Of a stretch of 53,551 bases of DNA, positions 1-8,739 are shown one piece after another. Within the stretch, counting starts at the first letter, position 1; every line of letters begins with the position of its first letter. Made by a program: the position numbers and the translations under genes. The notes under the pieces were generated by a model. That model had not been told where the DNA came from. It ran no database searches and was given only the letters and a program-made list of their open reading frames with translations. The stretch is from the NCBI GenBank assembly GCA_019187195.1, contig JABAQT010000025.1, positions 1 to 53,551 of the forward strand, written 5' to 3'. This DNA comes from Bryobacteraceae bacterium (lineage in GTDB: Bacteria > Acidobacteriota > Terriglobia > Bryobacterales > Bryobacteraceae).

Positions 1-21
1 GTGGAAAGAGAGGGGAGATAA

Positions 22-2370
22 ATGGAACTGGAAAGACAAGTCAGGCAGCTACCGATGCTGCCGCTGAAGAACGTTGTGTTGTTCCCGCACCTGTTATTGC
101 CGCTCAATGTGGGACGTCCGCGTTCGGTGGCGGCCGTGGAAGAGGCGCTGCGGGCCGAGGAGCAGGAGATCATTCTTGTCGCCCAGCGGGATGCCGGCGT
201 CGAGGACCCCTCGCAGGACGATCTCTACACGATCGGCACGCGCGCCATCATCCGCCGCGTGGCCAAGAGCGATTCGCATGTCGAGGTTTTTGTGTATGGC
301 GTCGAGCGAGTCGTGCTCATAAAGCTCGAGGGCGGCCGCAACTATCCGATGGCGCGTTTCCATCCGCTGCCGTTGCCCGAGGACTCCGGCGCTGAAGTCG
401 AGGCCCTTCACCGCGCGGTCACCGAACTCACCACGAAAGCCATCCAGCTTTCGAAGCAGCAAACCACGATGGACCTCGAGCGGTTGCTGTCGGGCTCGGA
501 GGATGCTTTGCGCCTCGTCTACCTTGTGGCCTCGATGCTGGGGCTCGACCTGCCCAAGGCCCAGGCGCTGCTCGAGGCTCCCACGCGGCTGGACGCGCTG
601 CGGCTCATGCACACCTACCTCTCCTACGAGGTTCAGGTGCTCGAGTTGCGCAACAAGATCGCCACCGAGGCGCGCTCGGAGATGAGCAAGGAGCAGCGCG
701 AGTATCTGCTGCGCCAGCAGCTTCGAGCCATCCAGCAGGAACTGGGAGAGAAAGGCTCGGACCAGGACGAAGTGACTCTGCTCCGCGAGCAGATCGAAAA
801 AGCGGATCTTCCCGAGGAGGTAAGGAAAGAAGCCGGGCGGGAGATGAAGCGTCTCGAGAAACTGCCTTCGGCCTCGCCGGACTATCATGTTATCCGCACC
901 TATCTCGAGTACGTGCTCGAACTGCCCTGGAAGGTTTTTTCCGAGGACGCGCTCGATATCGCCAACGCGCGCCGCATTCTTGACGAGGATCACTACAATC
1001 TCAAGGATGTCAAGCAGCGCATTCTCGAGCATCTCGCCGTGCTCAAGCTGAACCCCACGGCGAAGGCTCCGATCCTGTGCTTCGTGGGGCCTCCGGGGGT
1101 CGGCAAGACGTCGCTCGGCCAGTCGATTGCCCGGGCCATCGGCCGCAAGTTCGAGCGCATGAGCGTCGGCGGACTGCATGACGAGGCGGAACTGCGCGGG
1201 CATCGCCGCACATACATCGGCGCCATGCCGGGGCGTCTGATTCAATCGCTGCGGAGAGCGGGAGCGGCGAATCCGGTGATCATGCTTGATGAAGTCGACA
1301 AACTCGGCCGCGACTACCGGGGAGATCCGGCGGCCGCCCTGCTCGAGATTCTTGATCCCGAGCAGAACAGCAAGTTCCGCGACAACTACCTGGACCTGCC
1401 TTTCGACCTGTCGAAGGTGCTTTTCATCGCCACCGCGAACTCGCTCGAGACGATTCCACGGCCGCTGCTTGACCGCATGGAGATTCTCCGTCTGTCCGGC
1501 TACAGCGAGGAGGAGAAAGTGGCTATCGCGCGCCGCTACCTCATTCCGCGACAGTTGAAGCAGACCGGCCTCGATCCGGCCAACGTCCGCTTCGAGGACG
1601 CGACGCTCTCCGCGCTCATCACGGGGTACACCCGCGAGGCCGGACTACGGCGTCTCGAACAGAACATCGGCTCGATCGCGCGCAAGATCGCCCTCAAGGT
1701 GGCCGACGGAAGCGGAGAAACCTTCACGGTTCACAAGGAAGATCTGCTGGAACTACTCGGGCCGGAGCCGTTCCATCTCGAGGAGATGCGCCGCAGCCTG
1801 CAGCCGGGTGTCGCCGCTGGTCTGGCCTGGACCGAGACGGGCGGCGATGTGCTCTACATTGAAGCCACGCTTCTTCCCGACGGAAAGGGGCTCACGCTCA
1901 CGGGGCAGCTTGGCGAGGTGATGCAGGAATCCGCGCGCGCCGCGCAAAGCTACATCTGGAGCCATGCCGCCAATTTCGGCATCAACACCCAGAAGTTCCG
2001 CGAGTGCGGCCTCCACATCCACGTCCCGGCCGGAGCCGTTCCAAAGGATGGTCCGTCGGCGGGCATCACCACGGCCGTGGCGCTGGCCTCGCTGTACACG
2101 GGTTGCGCCGCGCGGGGCGATACGGCCATGACTGGCGAAATCACCCTCACCGGCATGGTTCTACCGATCGGCGGACTGAAGGAAAAGGTGCTCGCCGCCC
2201 GGCGGGCCGGAATGCGGCGCGTCGTTGTTCCCCGATCCAATATGAAGGATCTCCGCGATCTTCCCGAACACGTGCGGCAGGAACTCGAGTTCATCCCGGT
2301 CGACCGCGTCGAGCAGGTGATCGGGGCGGTCATTCCCGCTCTGTCGTCGCGCATGGCGCAAGCCGCCTGA
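22..2370 (+). CDS. lon: ATP-dependent protease Lon
   Basis: Cytoplasmic AAA+ serine protease that unfolds and degrades damaged and regulatory proteins. The 782 residues match the family's usual length and order: a LON substrate-binding domain (about 10-205, opening with PMLPLKNVVLFP), a coiled linker, an AAA+ module with Walker A GPPGVGKTS near residues 356-364 and Walker B VIMLDEVDK, and a C-terminal peptidase domain. The catalytic Ser679 lies in PKDGPSAG and Lys720 in GGLKEK, the Ser-Lys dyad of Lon. The start is supported by the purine-rich stretch AGGGGAG a few bases upstream of the ATG. The gene begins 21 bases into the window, so its promoter and upstream neighbour are not visible. It converges on the next gene across a hairpin. 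Confidence 0.97.
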   Translation: MELERQVRQLPMLPLKNVVLFPHLLLPLNVGRPRSVAAVEEALRAEEQEIILVAQRDAGVEDPSQDDLYTIGTRAIIRRVAKSDSHVEVFVYGVERVVLIKLEGGRNYPMARFHPLPLPEDSGAEVEALHRAVTELTTKAIQLSKQQTTMDLERLLSGSEDALRLVYLVASMLGLDLPKAQALLEAPTRLDALRLMHTYLSYEVQVLELRNKIATEARSEMSKEQREYLLRQQLRAIQQELGEKGSDQDEVTLLREQIEKADLPEEVRKEAGREMKRLEKLPSASPDYHVIRTYLEYVLELPWKVFSEDALDIANARRILDEDHYNLKDVKQRILEHLAVLKLNPTAKAPILCFVGPPGVGKTSLGQSIARAIGRKFERMSVGGLHDEAELRGHRRTYIGAMPGRLIQSLRRAGAANPVIMLDEVDKLGRDYRGDPAAALLEILDPEQNSKFRDNYLDLPFDLSKVLFIATANSLETIPRPLLDRMEILRLSGYSEEEKVAIARRYLIPRQLKQTGLDPANVRFEDATLSALITGYTREAGLRRLEQNIGSIARKIALKVADGSGETFTVHKEDLLELLGPEPFHLEEMRRSLQPGVAAGLAWTETGGDVLYIEATLLPDGKGLTLTGQLGEVMQESARAAQSYIWSHAANFGINTQKFRECGLHIHVPAGAVPKDGPSAGITTAVALASLYTGCAARGDTAMTGEITLTGMVLPIGGLKEKVLAARRAGMRRVVVPRSNMKDLRDLPEHVRQELEFIPVDRVEQVIGAVIPALSSRMAQAA

Positions 2371-2379
2371 AATAGAGGA

Positions 2380-2408
2380 GGCGCGGGCGATTCCACCTCG
2401 CCCGCGCC
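2380..2408. terminator. Bidirectional hairpin between convergent genes
   Basis: A perfect 11-bp inverted repeat (GGCGCGGGCGA / TCGCCCGCGCC) with a 7-base loop lies in the 43-base gap between lon and the convergent secreted-protein gene. There is no T tract on either strand, so termination by this stem alone is inferred from its strength and position. Confidence 0.55.
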
Positions 2409-2413
2409 CGATG

Positions 2414-3337
2414 CTACTTCGTTACAGCGAACGGGATTGCCGCTTCATATGGCGGCCCCGTTACGGCGAGGCTCGCAATGGCGGTGTAGTATCCCGGAGG
2501 GACCTCCGGCACGGTCACTGTCAGCGCCCAGTTCTTCTCTCCGAGGAGAGGGAACTGCCGGAACACGGCCGGAAATGATCTCGCCAGCGACCAGCGGTAG
2601 ACCTGCTCTCCTTTTTCGTTTTGCAGGACGAGGTCATAGTCCTGCCCCGTGGGGAAGGTAAGCTGTAGTGGCGGCGCCAGCGTGGCGCGCAGGCTTATTC
2701 GCACCGTCATCGCATCTCCAGGCTTGTACTCCTTTGCATCGAGCGCCGCCTGGAAGCTTACTTCCCTCCCGGTAAACACGCTGAATCCACCCAGCCGTGT
2801 ATAGATGAGATCCCATTTCCGATCTCCGGCGATCGTCGTCACCGTGCGCTGAACCAAACCCACATAGGGGAGGAACGACTCCGATGTCAGACCCGCATCC
2901 GCGCACGATGGCTGATAGCCCACCTGGAGCGCGTTTGAGAACTCCCCGAATGGCGACTTCAGTTCCCCCTGCCGCGTGCGGATCACCGCGGTGCTGGTAC
3001 ACGGTTCCACCTCCGTGCGGAACGCCTCTCCCACGGTTGCTCCGAATGCGACCCAGGTTTTCTCGCGTTTCTCCTCGCGGTCGTAGATCACCAGCGTCCC
3101 GGCGTCGTTCATTCGCAGCAGCAGCGTCTGGCCCGGAAATCCCGTGACGGAGAAATATTCCTTGCCGCCGATCGCTTCCGTGCCGGTGACCTCGACGACG
3201 AGGGTGCTCGCTCCGGTGGAACCGCTTCCTTTGTATATCCACTGATTTCCCGTCTGTAGCGGGAAGTAGTCCGCCTCCTGGGCCAATGCGGCGGCGGAAA
3301 ACAAGAATGCAGCCGCCATCAATCCTCGATATCTCAT
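2414..3337 (-). CDS. Secreted protein with BsuPI-like C-terminal domain
   Basis: A 307-residue exported protein of unknown role. The N-terminus has a signal peptide (MRYRGLMAAAFLFSAAALAQ) with likely cleavage after AQA or ALA. The middle (about 25-190) looks like a beta-rich domain seen in acidobacterial secreted proteins. The last roughly 110 residues (YKPGDAMTVRISL through the PPGYYTAIASL motif) resemble the BsuPI intracellular proteinase inhibitor fold, an immunoglobulin-like domain often annotated as a putative proteinase inhibitor. An AGAGGTG ribosome binding site lies 8-9 bases before the ATG. It stands alone, facing lon. Protease inhibition is a family-name inference only; an extracytoplasmic adhesion or structural role is equally possible. 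Confidence 0.75.
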   Translation of the reverse strand: MRYRGLMAAAFLFSAAALAQEADYFPLQTGNQWIYKGSGSTGASTLVVEVTGTEAIGGKEYFSVTGFPGQTLLLRMNDAGTLVIYDREEKREKTWVAFGATVGEAFRTEVEPCTSTAVIRTRQGELKSPFGEFSNALQVGYQPSCADAGLTSESFLPYVGLVQRTVTTIAGDRKWDLIYTRLGGFSVFTGREVSFQAALDAKEYKPGDAMTVRISLRATLAPPLQLTFPTGQDYDLVLQNEKGEQVYRWSLARSFPAVFRQFPLLGEKNWALTVTVPEVPPGYYTAIASLAVTGPPYEAAIPFAVTK

Positions 3338-3572
3338 ATTGAATACACCTCTATTGTGAGGACGCAGGCTTGCCGCTAAATGGACGGCGCGGCGCGCCTC
3401 TTCGTTTCATGCATCCCCAGCAATATATCCGCGAGAATACGGCGCGGCGGGGATCACCCCGGAATGCTGACCGGGCCGCTCTCGCGCCGCCGGATGTACA
3501 ATCGTTGCAGACCGGCGAACGGCGATCCGCTCGCCGGGCATGACAGGCACATCGGGTAAAGGAGTACAGCCA

Positions 3573-4655
3573 ATGGCTCGAATGACACGCCGCTCATGGA
3601 CCGGAACAAGCGCCGCCATCGCCGCCGCGGCCTCGATATCCTCGCCTCGTAGAGTCTACGGAATGCGGCAGGGCAAGTTCACAATTGCGCATGTCCTCGG
3701 CCTGAACCAGCCTGAGCGTCTGAAACTCTGTCTCCAGATGGGAGTCACACATGTGGTCTCGAGTCCTTCCGTTCGCGGTGTTTCGCGCGATCAGTACGCC
3801 GCCGCCATCCGGAAACATAAGGAGCAGTGGGCCGAGGCGGGATTCGAGGTAGCCGTCCACGAAACCATGACGCCCGTGCCCGCCAACAACATCCGGCGCG
3901 GCACTCCCGGCCGCGAGGAAGAGCTGAAGAACTGGAGCGCGTATGTCGAAGCCATGGGGCAGGCGGGCATTCCGGTCCTGTGTTACAACTTCGGCCAGGG
4001 AGGAATGCGGACCGGCCGAATCACCCTGCGCGGAGGGGCCATTTCGACCGTGCACGATTACGCGGAGACCAGGAAGTTACCCGTTCTCGACGAGGTCTAT
4101 ACGGAGGATCAACTCTGGGAAGGCCTTGCCTGGTTCATCGAGAGAATCACGCCGGTGTGTGAAAAAGCAAAGGTGAAGATGGGCTATCATCCCAACGATC
4201 CCTGCGTTTCCCCTTACCGCGGTTCCGCGCAGATCATGATCAGCCCCGCGGCCTACCGCCGTCTGTTCGCCATCGCCGACAGCCCTTACAACGGGGTCAC
4301 CTTCTGCCAGGGAAACTTCGCTTCGATGCGCTATGCGCCCGGGGAGACCATGTACTCGGTAGCGACGGAATTCGCGGAGAGAGGGAAGATTCAGTTCGTC
4401 CACTTCCGCGATGTCGATGGCAAGGCCGATTCCCACTACTACGAGACCTTCCATGACAACGGGCCCACAGACATGGCGCGCATGCTCGAGTGTTACGCCC
4501 GCGGCGGGTTCGTAGGGCCTCTGCGCACCGACCACGCCCCCGCCATGGCGGGGGAGGACTCCGGGCATAACGCCGGCTACGCCATGCTTGGGCACATTTT
4601 CGCCATTGGCTACACAAAGGGTCTCATGCAGGCGCGTAATCTCGCCTACGACTGA
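3573..4655 (+). CDS. Mannonate dehydratase family TIM-barrel protein
   Basis: Likely a sugar-acid dehydratase of the UxuA/xylose-isomerase-like TIM-barrel fold, which in UxuA converts D-mannonate to 2-keto-3-deoxygluconate. Family signatures are MGYHPNDPC, GVTFCQGNFASM, VHFRDVDG, ETFHDNGPTDM and RTDHAP near the C-terminus, which hold the metal and substrate ligands. The start at 3573 is chosen over an in-frame ATG at 3540 because AAAGGAG sits 8 bases upstream. The N-terminus (RRSW followed by an Ala-rich stretch) resembles a weak Tat signal, unusual for UxuA, so the product may be periplasmic. There are about 360 residues. The last 122 codons are duplicated downstream. The true substrate is not determinable from sequence. 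Confidence 0.85.
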   Translation: MARMTRRSWTGTSAAIAAAASISSPRRVYGMRQGKFTIAHVLGLNQPERLKLCLQMGVTHVVSSPSVRGVSRDQYAAAIRKHKEQWAEAGFEVAVHETMTPVPANNIRRGTPGREEELKNWSAYVEAMGQAGIPVLCYNFGQGGMRTGRITLRGGAISTVHDYAETRKLPVLDEVYTEDQLWEGLAWFIERITPVCEKAKVKMGYHPNDPCVSPYRGSAQIMISPAAYRRLFAIADSPYNGVTFCQGNFASMRYAPGETMYSVATEFAERGKIQFVHFRDVDGKADSHYYETFHDNGPTDMARMLECYARGGFVGPLRTDHAPAMAGEDSGHNAGYAMLGHIFAIGYTKGLMQARNLAYD

Positions 4656-4656
4656 C

Positions 4657-4683
4657 GCGGTCCCCGCCGCACCAGGGGACCGC
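4657..4683. terminator. Hairpin between convergent genes (copy A)
   Basis: GCGGTCCCC and GGGGACCGC form a 9-bp stem around a 9-base loop directly after the dehydratase stop codon and before the convergent collagen-like gene. No T tract follows, so it is a probable bidirectional terminator by position. It is duplicated at 6709-6735. Confidence 0.5.
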
Positions 4684-4698
4684 CGTCTGCCAGTTATC

Positions 4699-6006
4699 CT
4701 ATTGCCCGCCCAGGAGTTTCACGGTAAGTTGAGCCCCCACGAAGGGCTCCTGTTGCAAGGTTAAGGACGAGTCGCCGTGGTTTCGCAGCGTGATGATATC
4801 TCCAGCGGCGAGCGTGAGCATTATGGATCCGCTTTTCGCGTCTGGTGCAATGTTCATGATCCGATGGGACGATGGGTCCACAATGCCGTTCACGGCGATA
4901 GCAATCGCGCCGCCGAAGCCGGGCTCACGGATGCTGACGTTGTAGTGGATTTCATACGTTCCCGGAGCCGGTACGACGATTGTTTTCGTCCCGGCAGTGT
5001 GAGCGACTCCCGACAGCGGGCCATTGTTACTGAAGGGAATGTCCGCGCCCCCAGCAATGGTAGCGTTGCTGAGGTTGACCAGTGCGTAGACGAACCCGAA
5101 CGTGCTCGGACCCGCTGCCCCGGTGGGGCCGGTGGGACCAGTTGGGCCGGTTGCCCCATTGGCTCCAGGAGGCCCCTGCCTGCCTATTTCTCCTTGAGGA
5201 CCGGCCGGTCCGGTTGGTCCCGGGGCACCGTTGATGCCGGTGGGGCCGGTAGCTCCTGTTGCGCCAACGGCGCCGGTGGCTCCCGTGGGGCCCGCGGGTC
5301 CGGTTGGTCCCGGGGCACCGGTGGGGCCGGTGGGGCCGGGAACGGTGCTGGCTGCTCCCGTGGGACCGGCCGGGCCGGCCGGTCCGGTGGCTCCGGCGGG
5401 ACCTTGCGGACCTGTCGGGCCAACGGGGCCGACCCCGCCGCCTCCCGTCAGATCGGTGTAGTAGCCGTTGATGTCGATGATTACGTGTGTCGCATTGGTG
5501 ACGAAGACTGAAATGGCTCCACCGGTTCCGGCGGGAACGATGGCGGCATTGGCTACGATCCTGCCTTCAAAGGAGTTGAGAGTCGAGACATTCGGCTGTG
5601 ACAGGCCGGTGGGCCAGGCAGTAAGGTACTGCAGCGGACCGCTGGGAACGACAGTGATGTTCAGGGAGTAGGCTCGAGCGGTTCCCGGAATTCCGCAGCC
5701 ACTCGCAGGGATGGGAACATCGCGCTTTTGCCCTGCTGTAAAAGCCGGAGCGCCGAAAGCGCCAGTGAACCCAAACCCGGCGTATTCAGGCCGGGTATCC
5801 ATCACGCGGCAGGGTGTCACGGCAACCAGAGGCAGTTGGCCGCTGATTGCCGCGCCTCGTTCCGCCTTTTGGGCTCCCCTGTCAGGCGACCAGTAGAGAG
5901 GCGTGGGCCAATTATTGGGGCTCGCCTCTTGCGCCGTCGCCCGCGGTGGAAAAAAGCAAAGTGCGACGGCAACTGCAACCGCGCCCGTTGTGATGCGAGT
6001 GGTCAT
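4699..6006 (-). CDS. Collagen-like secreted protein, copy A
   Basis: A 435-residue exported protein. The start at 6006 is chosen because a signal peptide follows directly ([19 protein letters not shown] ending ATAQ); an in-frame start at 6093 would bury it. Order: signal peptide; an N-terminal domain of about 150 residues with [22 protein letters not shown] and VIIDINGYY, a module common in acidobacterial surface proteins; about 110 residues of Gly-X-Y repeats rich in GPTGPTG; then a C-terminal beta-sandwich of about 130 residues resembling the BclA/TNF-like trimerisation head. Such architecture forms trimeric collagen-like stalks at cell surfaces. It has an identical second copy at 6751-8058. 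No convincing ribosome binding site is visible. Confidence 0.85.
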   Translation of the reverse strand: MTTRITTGAVAVAVALCFFPPRATAQEASPNNWPTPLYWSPDRGAQKAERGAAISGQLPLVAVTPCRVMDTRPEYAGFGFTGAFGAPAFTAGQKRDVPIPASGCGIPGTARAYSLNITVVPSGPLQYLTAWPTGLSQPNVSTLNSFEGRIVANAAIVPAGTGGAISVFVTNATHVIIDINGYYTDLTGGGGVGPVGPTGPQGPAGATGPAGPAGPTGAASTVPGPTGPTGAPGPTGPAGPTGATGAVGATGATGPTGINGAPGPTGPAGPQGEIGRQGPPGANGATGPTGPTGPTGAAGPSTFGFVYALVNLSNATIAGGADIPFSNNGPLSGVAHTAGTKTIVVPAPGTYEIHYNVSIREPGFGGAIAIAVNGIVDPSSHRIMNIAPDAKSGSIMLTLAAGDIITLRNHGDSSLTLQQEPFVGAQLTVKLLGGQ

Positions 6007-6203
6007 CGAAGATGTGTTCCTTACTGTGGTTATGTCCCCACGCAAAGGACAAGCGGGGGGATGATAGGACGGCTGCGCGTCCCCGGCATCCATTACAACC
6101 TGCGTAGAATGTTACTACTGATGGCGGCCGAGGTTCAAAGGGCCGTCCAGAGCTGATATTCGGCTGTTGCGAGGTGGTGGGTAAGTCGCGGTGGCGGCAC
6201 AGT

Positions 6204-6221
6204 GACCTGAAGGTCGCGGAA
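6204..6221. repeat. Short palindromic repeat, unit 1
   Basis: The 18 bases GACCTGAAGGTCGCGGAA recur at 6277-6294. The core GACCT-GA-AGGTC is self-complementary, so this is a REP-like or hairpin element. This unit has an incomplete left arm. Confidence 0.5.
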
Positions 6222-6272
6222 TTTCCGCCGCGAGGATCAGAGCGCGCCCGCGCGTGAGGGGCTTCGATGAGG

Positions 6273-6292
6273 CCGCGACCTGAAGGTCGCGG
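6273..6292. repeat. Short palindromic repeat, unit 2
   Basis: CCGCGACCTGAAGGTCGCGG is a perfect hairpin with a 9-bp stem and a GA loop. It shares 18 bases with the unit at 6204 when the next two bases are included. I did not see it elsewhere in the window. Confidence 0.6.
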
Positions 6293-6338
6293 AAATCACC
6301 GCAAGTCTCGCGGATAAAACGCAAGAGTGGGAGCTTCA

Positions 6339-6707
6339 ATGAACGGGGTCACCTTCTGCCAGGGAAACTTCGCTTCGATGCGCTATGCGCCCGGGGAGAC
6401 CATGTACTCGGTAGCGACGGAATTCGCGGAGAGAGGGAAGATTCAGTTCGTCCACTTCCGCGATGTCGATGGCAAGGCCGATTCCCACTACTACGAGACC
6501 TTCCATGACAACGGGCCCACAGACATGGCGCGCATGCTCGAGTGTTACGCCCGCGGCGGGTTCGTAGGGCCTCTGCGCACCGACCACGCCCCCGCCATGG
6601 CGGGGGAGGACTCCGGGCATAACGCCGGCTACGCCATGCTTGGGCACATTTTCGCCATTGGCTACACAAAGGGTCTCATGCAGGCGCGTAATCTCGCCTA
6701 CGACTGA
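6339..6707 (+). pseudogene. Truncated duplicate of the mannonate dehydratase gene
   Basis: It carries the last 121 codons of the dehydratase at 3573-4655, created by the tandem duplication. The reading frame opens with an ATG at 6339 contributed by the unique spacer, so the predicted product begins MNGVTFCQG and runs unchanged to the normal C-terminus. A GGGAG sits 5 bases before this ATG, so it may be translated. It lacks the first two thirds of the barrel, including the MGYHPNDPC segment, and cannot be an active dehydratase alone. Confidence 0.85.
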
Positions 6708-6708
6708 C

Positions 6709-6735
6709 GCGGTCCCCGCCGCACCAGGGGACCGC
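6709..6735. terminator. Hairpin between convergent frames (copy B)
   Basis: Exact duplicate of the 9-bp-stem hairpin at 4657-4683, here between the truncated dehydratase frame and collagen-like gene B. Confidence 0.5.
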
Positions 6736-6750
6736 CGTCTGCCAGTTATC

Positions 6751-8058
6751 CTATTGCCCGCCCAGGAGTTTCACGGTAAGTTGAGCCCCCACGAAGGGCT
6801 CCTGTTGCAAGGTTAAGGACGAGTCGCCGTGGTTTCGCAGCGTGATGATATCTCCAGCGGCGAGCGTGAGCATTATGGATCCGCTTTTCGCGTCTGGTGC
6901 AATGTTCATGATCCGATGGGACGATGGGTCCACAATGCCGTTCACGGCGATAGCAATCGCGCCGCCGAAGCCGGGCTCACGGATGCTGACGTTGTAGTGG
7001 ATTTCATACGTTCCCGGAGCCGGTACGACGATTGTTTTCGTCCCGGCAGTGTGAGCGACTCCCGACAGCGGGCCATTGTTACTGAAGGGAATGTCCGCGC
7101 CCCCAGCAATGGTAGCGTTGCTGAGGTTGACCAGTGCGTAGACGAACCCGAACGTGCTCGGACCCGCTGCCCCGGTGGGGCCGGTGGGACCAGTTGGGCC
7201 GGTTGCCCCATTGGCTCCAGGAGGCCCCTGCCTGCCTATTTCTCCTTGAGGACCGGCCGGTCCGGTTGGTCCCGGGGCACCGTTGATGCCGGTGGGGCCG
7301 GTAGCTCCTGTTGCGCCAACGGCGCCGGTGGCTCCCGTGGGGCCCGCGGGTCCGGTTGGTCCCGGGGCACCGGTGGGGCCGGTGGGGCCGGGAACGGTGC
7401 TGGCTGCTCCCGTGGGACCGGCCGGGCCGGCCGGTCCGGTGGCTCCGGCGGGACCTTGCGGACCTGTCGGGCCAACGGGGCCGACCCCGCCGCCTCCCGT
7501 CAGATCGGTGTAGTAGCCGTTGATGTCGATGATTACGTGTGTCGCATTGGTGACGAAGACTGAAATGGCTCCACCGGTTCCGGCGGGAACGATGGCGGCA
7601 TTGGCTACGATCCTGCCTTCAAAGGAGTTGAGAGTCGAGACATTCGGCTGTGACAGGCCGGTGGGCCAGGCAGTAAGGTACTGCAGCGGACCGCTGGGAA
7701 CGACAGTGATGTTCAGGGAGTAGGCTCGAGCGGTTCCCGGAATTCCGCAGCCACTCGCAGGGATGGGAACATCGCGCTTTTGCCCTGCTGTAAAAGCCGG
7801 AGCGCCGAAAGCGCCAGTGAACCCAAACCCGGCGTATTCAGGCCGGGTATCCATCACGCGGCAGGGTGTCACGGCAACCAGAGGCAGTTGGCCGCTGATT
7901 GCCGCGCCTCGTTCCGCCTTTTGGGCTCCCCTGTCAGGCGACCAGTAGAGAGGCGTGGGCCAATTATTGGGGCTCGCCTCTTGCGCCGTCGCCCGCGGTG
8001 GAAAAAAGCAAAGTGCGACGGCAACTGCAACCGCGCCCGTTGTGATGCGAGTGGTCAT
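6751..8058 (-). CDS. Collagen-like secreted protein, copy B
   Basis: The protein is identical in all 435 residues to the collagen-like protein at 4699-6006: signal peptide, [16 protein letters not shown] N-terminal domain, interrupted Gly-X-Y region of about 110 residues, and BclA-like C-terminal head. Its upstream region to about 8234 is also identical, so both copies should be expressed alike, giving a dosage effect rather than a new function. If both copies are real, homologous recombination between them could remove or amplify the unit. Confidence 0.85.
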   Translation of the reverse strand: MTTRITTGAVAVAVALCFFPPRATAQEASPNNWPTPLYWSPDRGAQKAERGAAISGQLPLVAVTPCRVMDTRPEYAGFGFTGAFGAPAFTAGQKRDVPIPASGCGIPGTARAYSLNITVVPSGPLQYLTAWPTGLSQPNVSTLNSFEGRIVANAAIVPAGTGGAISVFVTNATHVIIDINGYYTDLTGGGGVGPVGPTGPQGPAGATGPAGPAGPTGAASTVPGPTGPTGAPGPTGPAGPTGATGAVGATGATGPTGINGAPGPTGPAGPQGEIGRQGPPGANGATGPTGPTGPTGAAGPSTFGFVYALVNLSNATIAGGADIPFSNNGPLSGVAHTAGTKTIVVPAPGTYEIHYNVSIREPGFGGAIAIAVNGIVDPSSHRIMNIAPDAKSGSIMLTLAAGDIITLRNHGDSSLTLQQEPFVGAQLTVKLLGGQ

Positions 8059-8397
8059 CGAAGATGTGTTCCTTACTGTGGTTATGTCCCCACGCAAAGG
8101 ACAAGCGGGGGGATGATAGGACGGCTGCGCGTCCCCGGCATCCATTACAACCTGCGTAGAATGTTACTACTGATGGCGGCCGAGGTTCAAAGGGCCGTCC
8201 AGAGCTGATATTCGGCTGTTGCGAGGTGGTGGGTCAGTCGCGGCGGCGGCACAGTGAGGCCACGCGCCGTTATCCGCATTTCCCGCTGTCCGCCCCGCAT
8301 GACGGATCAACCTTCGCATGCGGGCATTTCTCGGGCGTCACGATGCAAATGGGGCGCGAATGGCTGAAGAAATCGAAAACCGCTTCGCACCAGCGGA
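8059..8397. other. Intergenic region between HepT-like gene and collagen-like gene B
   Basis: The part to 8234 is duplicated upstream sequence of the collagen-like gene. From 8258 to 8397 the sequence is unique and no gene, hairpin with T tract or promoter could be recognised. Confidence 0.5.
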
Positions 8398-8739
8398 CTA
8401 TTGCGACTCTCTCAGCGTGTCCTCGATCATCAACGCCAATTCCGGCAATTTCCACCTCGTGGTATTCCAGACCACACTGAGGTTCACGCCGGAATGCACG
8501 TTGGCCAGACGGTTCCGCATTTCGACAATCAGGGCCCAAGGGACCTGCGGCAGAGACTTCCTACCTTCCTCTGATATCCTGCCTTCCGCCTCGACGAGGA
8601 TTCCGAGTTCCTTGACCAGCGCGTCCGTTAGCCGCTGGCTCTGCTTCAGGTCCAGCAGGCTGAGCCCGCTGACGAACGCTATGGCCTCATTCGCGGCATC
8701 GAGCATTTGCCGCAATGGGATGCGATCAGCTTCGTTCAT
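8398..8739 (-). CDS. HepT-like ribonuclease toxin family protein (DUF86)
   Basis: A 113-residue helical protein resembling HepT, the HEPN-domain RNase partner of MNT nucleotidyltransferases. The segment VPWALIVEMRNRLANVHSGVNLSVVW matches the HepT core; the HEPN R-x4-6-H catalytic motif is present as Arg75/Arg77 with His82. In typical HepT the sequence reads RNRLVHxY, so the spacing here is slightly altered. The start at 8739 is chosen because homology begins there. The 160 bases upstream show no nucleotidyltransferase (GSxARG) partner in any frame, so it appears as a solo copy and may be a relic or a non-toxin HEPN protein. Confidence 0.7.
   Translation of the reverse strand: MNEADRIPLRQMLDAANEAIAFVSGLSLLDLKQSQRLTDALVKELGILVEAEGRISEEGRKSLPQVPWALIVEMRNRLANVHSGVNLSVVWNTTRWKLPELALMIEDTLRESQ

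Larger units (their letters stand above)
4290..6182. repeat. Tandem duplication, copy A (1893 bp)
   Basis: This block recurs at 6342-8234 at a constant offset of 2052 bases. I found no difference on reading both copies, and translations of both in several frames are identical. It starts inside the dehydratase gene at AACGGGGTCACC and ends in the region upstream of the collagen-like gene. The next 23 bases (6183-6205) also match the other copy with two mismatches, after which similarity stops. It contains the 3' third of the dehydratase gene, its hairpin, and the entire collagen-like gene with upstream sequence. Confidence 0.95.
6007..6338. other. Upstream region of collagen-like gene A plus unique spacer
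   Basis: No gene is recognised. The part to 6182 is shared with copy B and should carry the collagen-like gene's promoter, though no convincing -35/-10 pair was found. From 6206 to 6341 is a spacer of about 136 bases present only between the two copies. It holds two copies of a short palindromic repeat and ends in GGGAG, which now serves as a potential ribosome binding site for the truncated dehydratase frame. Confidence 0.6.
6342..8234. repeat. Tandem duplication, copy B (1893 bp)
   Basis: Direct repeat of 4290-6182. Beyond 8234 a further 23 bases (to 8257) match copy A with two mismatches, then the sequences diverge completely. The lack of any substitution over 1.9 kb means the event is very recent, the copies are kept identical by gene conversion, or the assembly has duplicated the segment. 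Confidence 0.95.

Noticed and set aside
5100..5440. Dense short DNA repeats that could be mistaken for a CRISPR array or satellite
   Set aside because: The repeats have a 9-18 base codon-driven periodicity encoding Gly-X-Y triplets, with no regular spacers.
4777..5511. A Gly/Ser-rich plus-strand frame opposite the collagen-like gene
   Set aside because: Its repeats simply mirror the Gly-Pro-Thr codons of the collagen-like gene, which has a signal peptide and recognisable domains.
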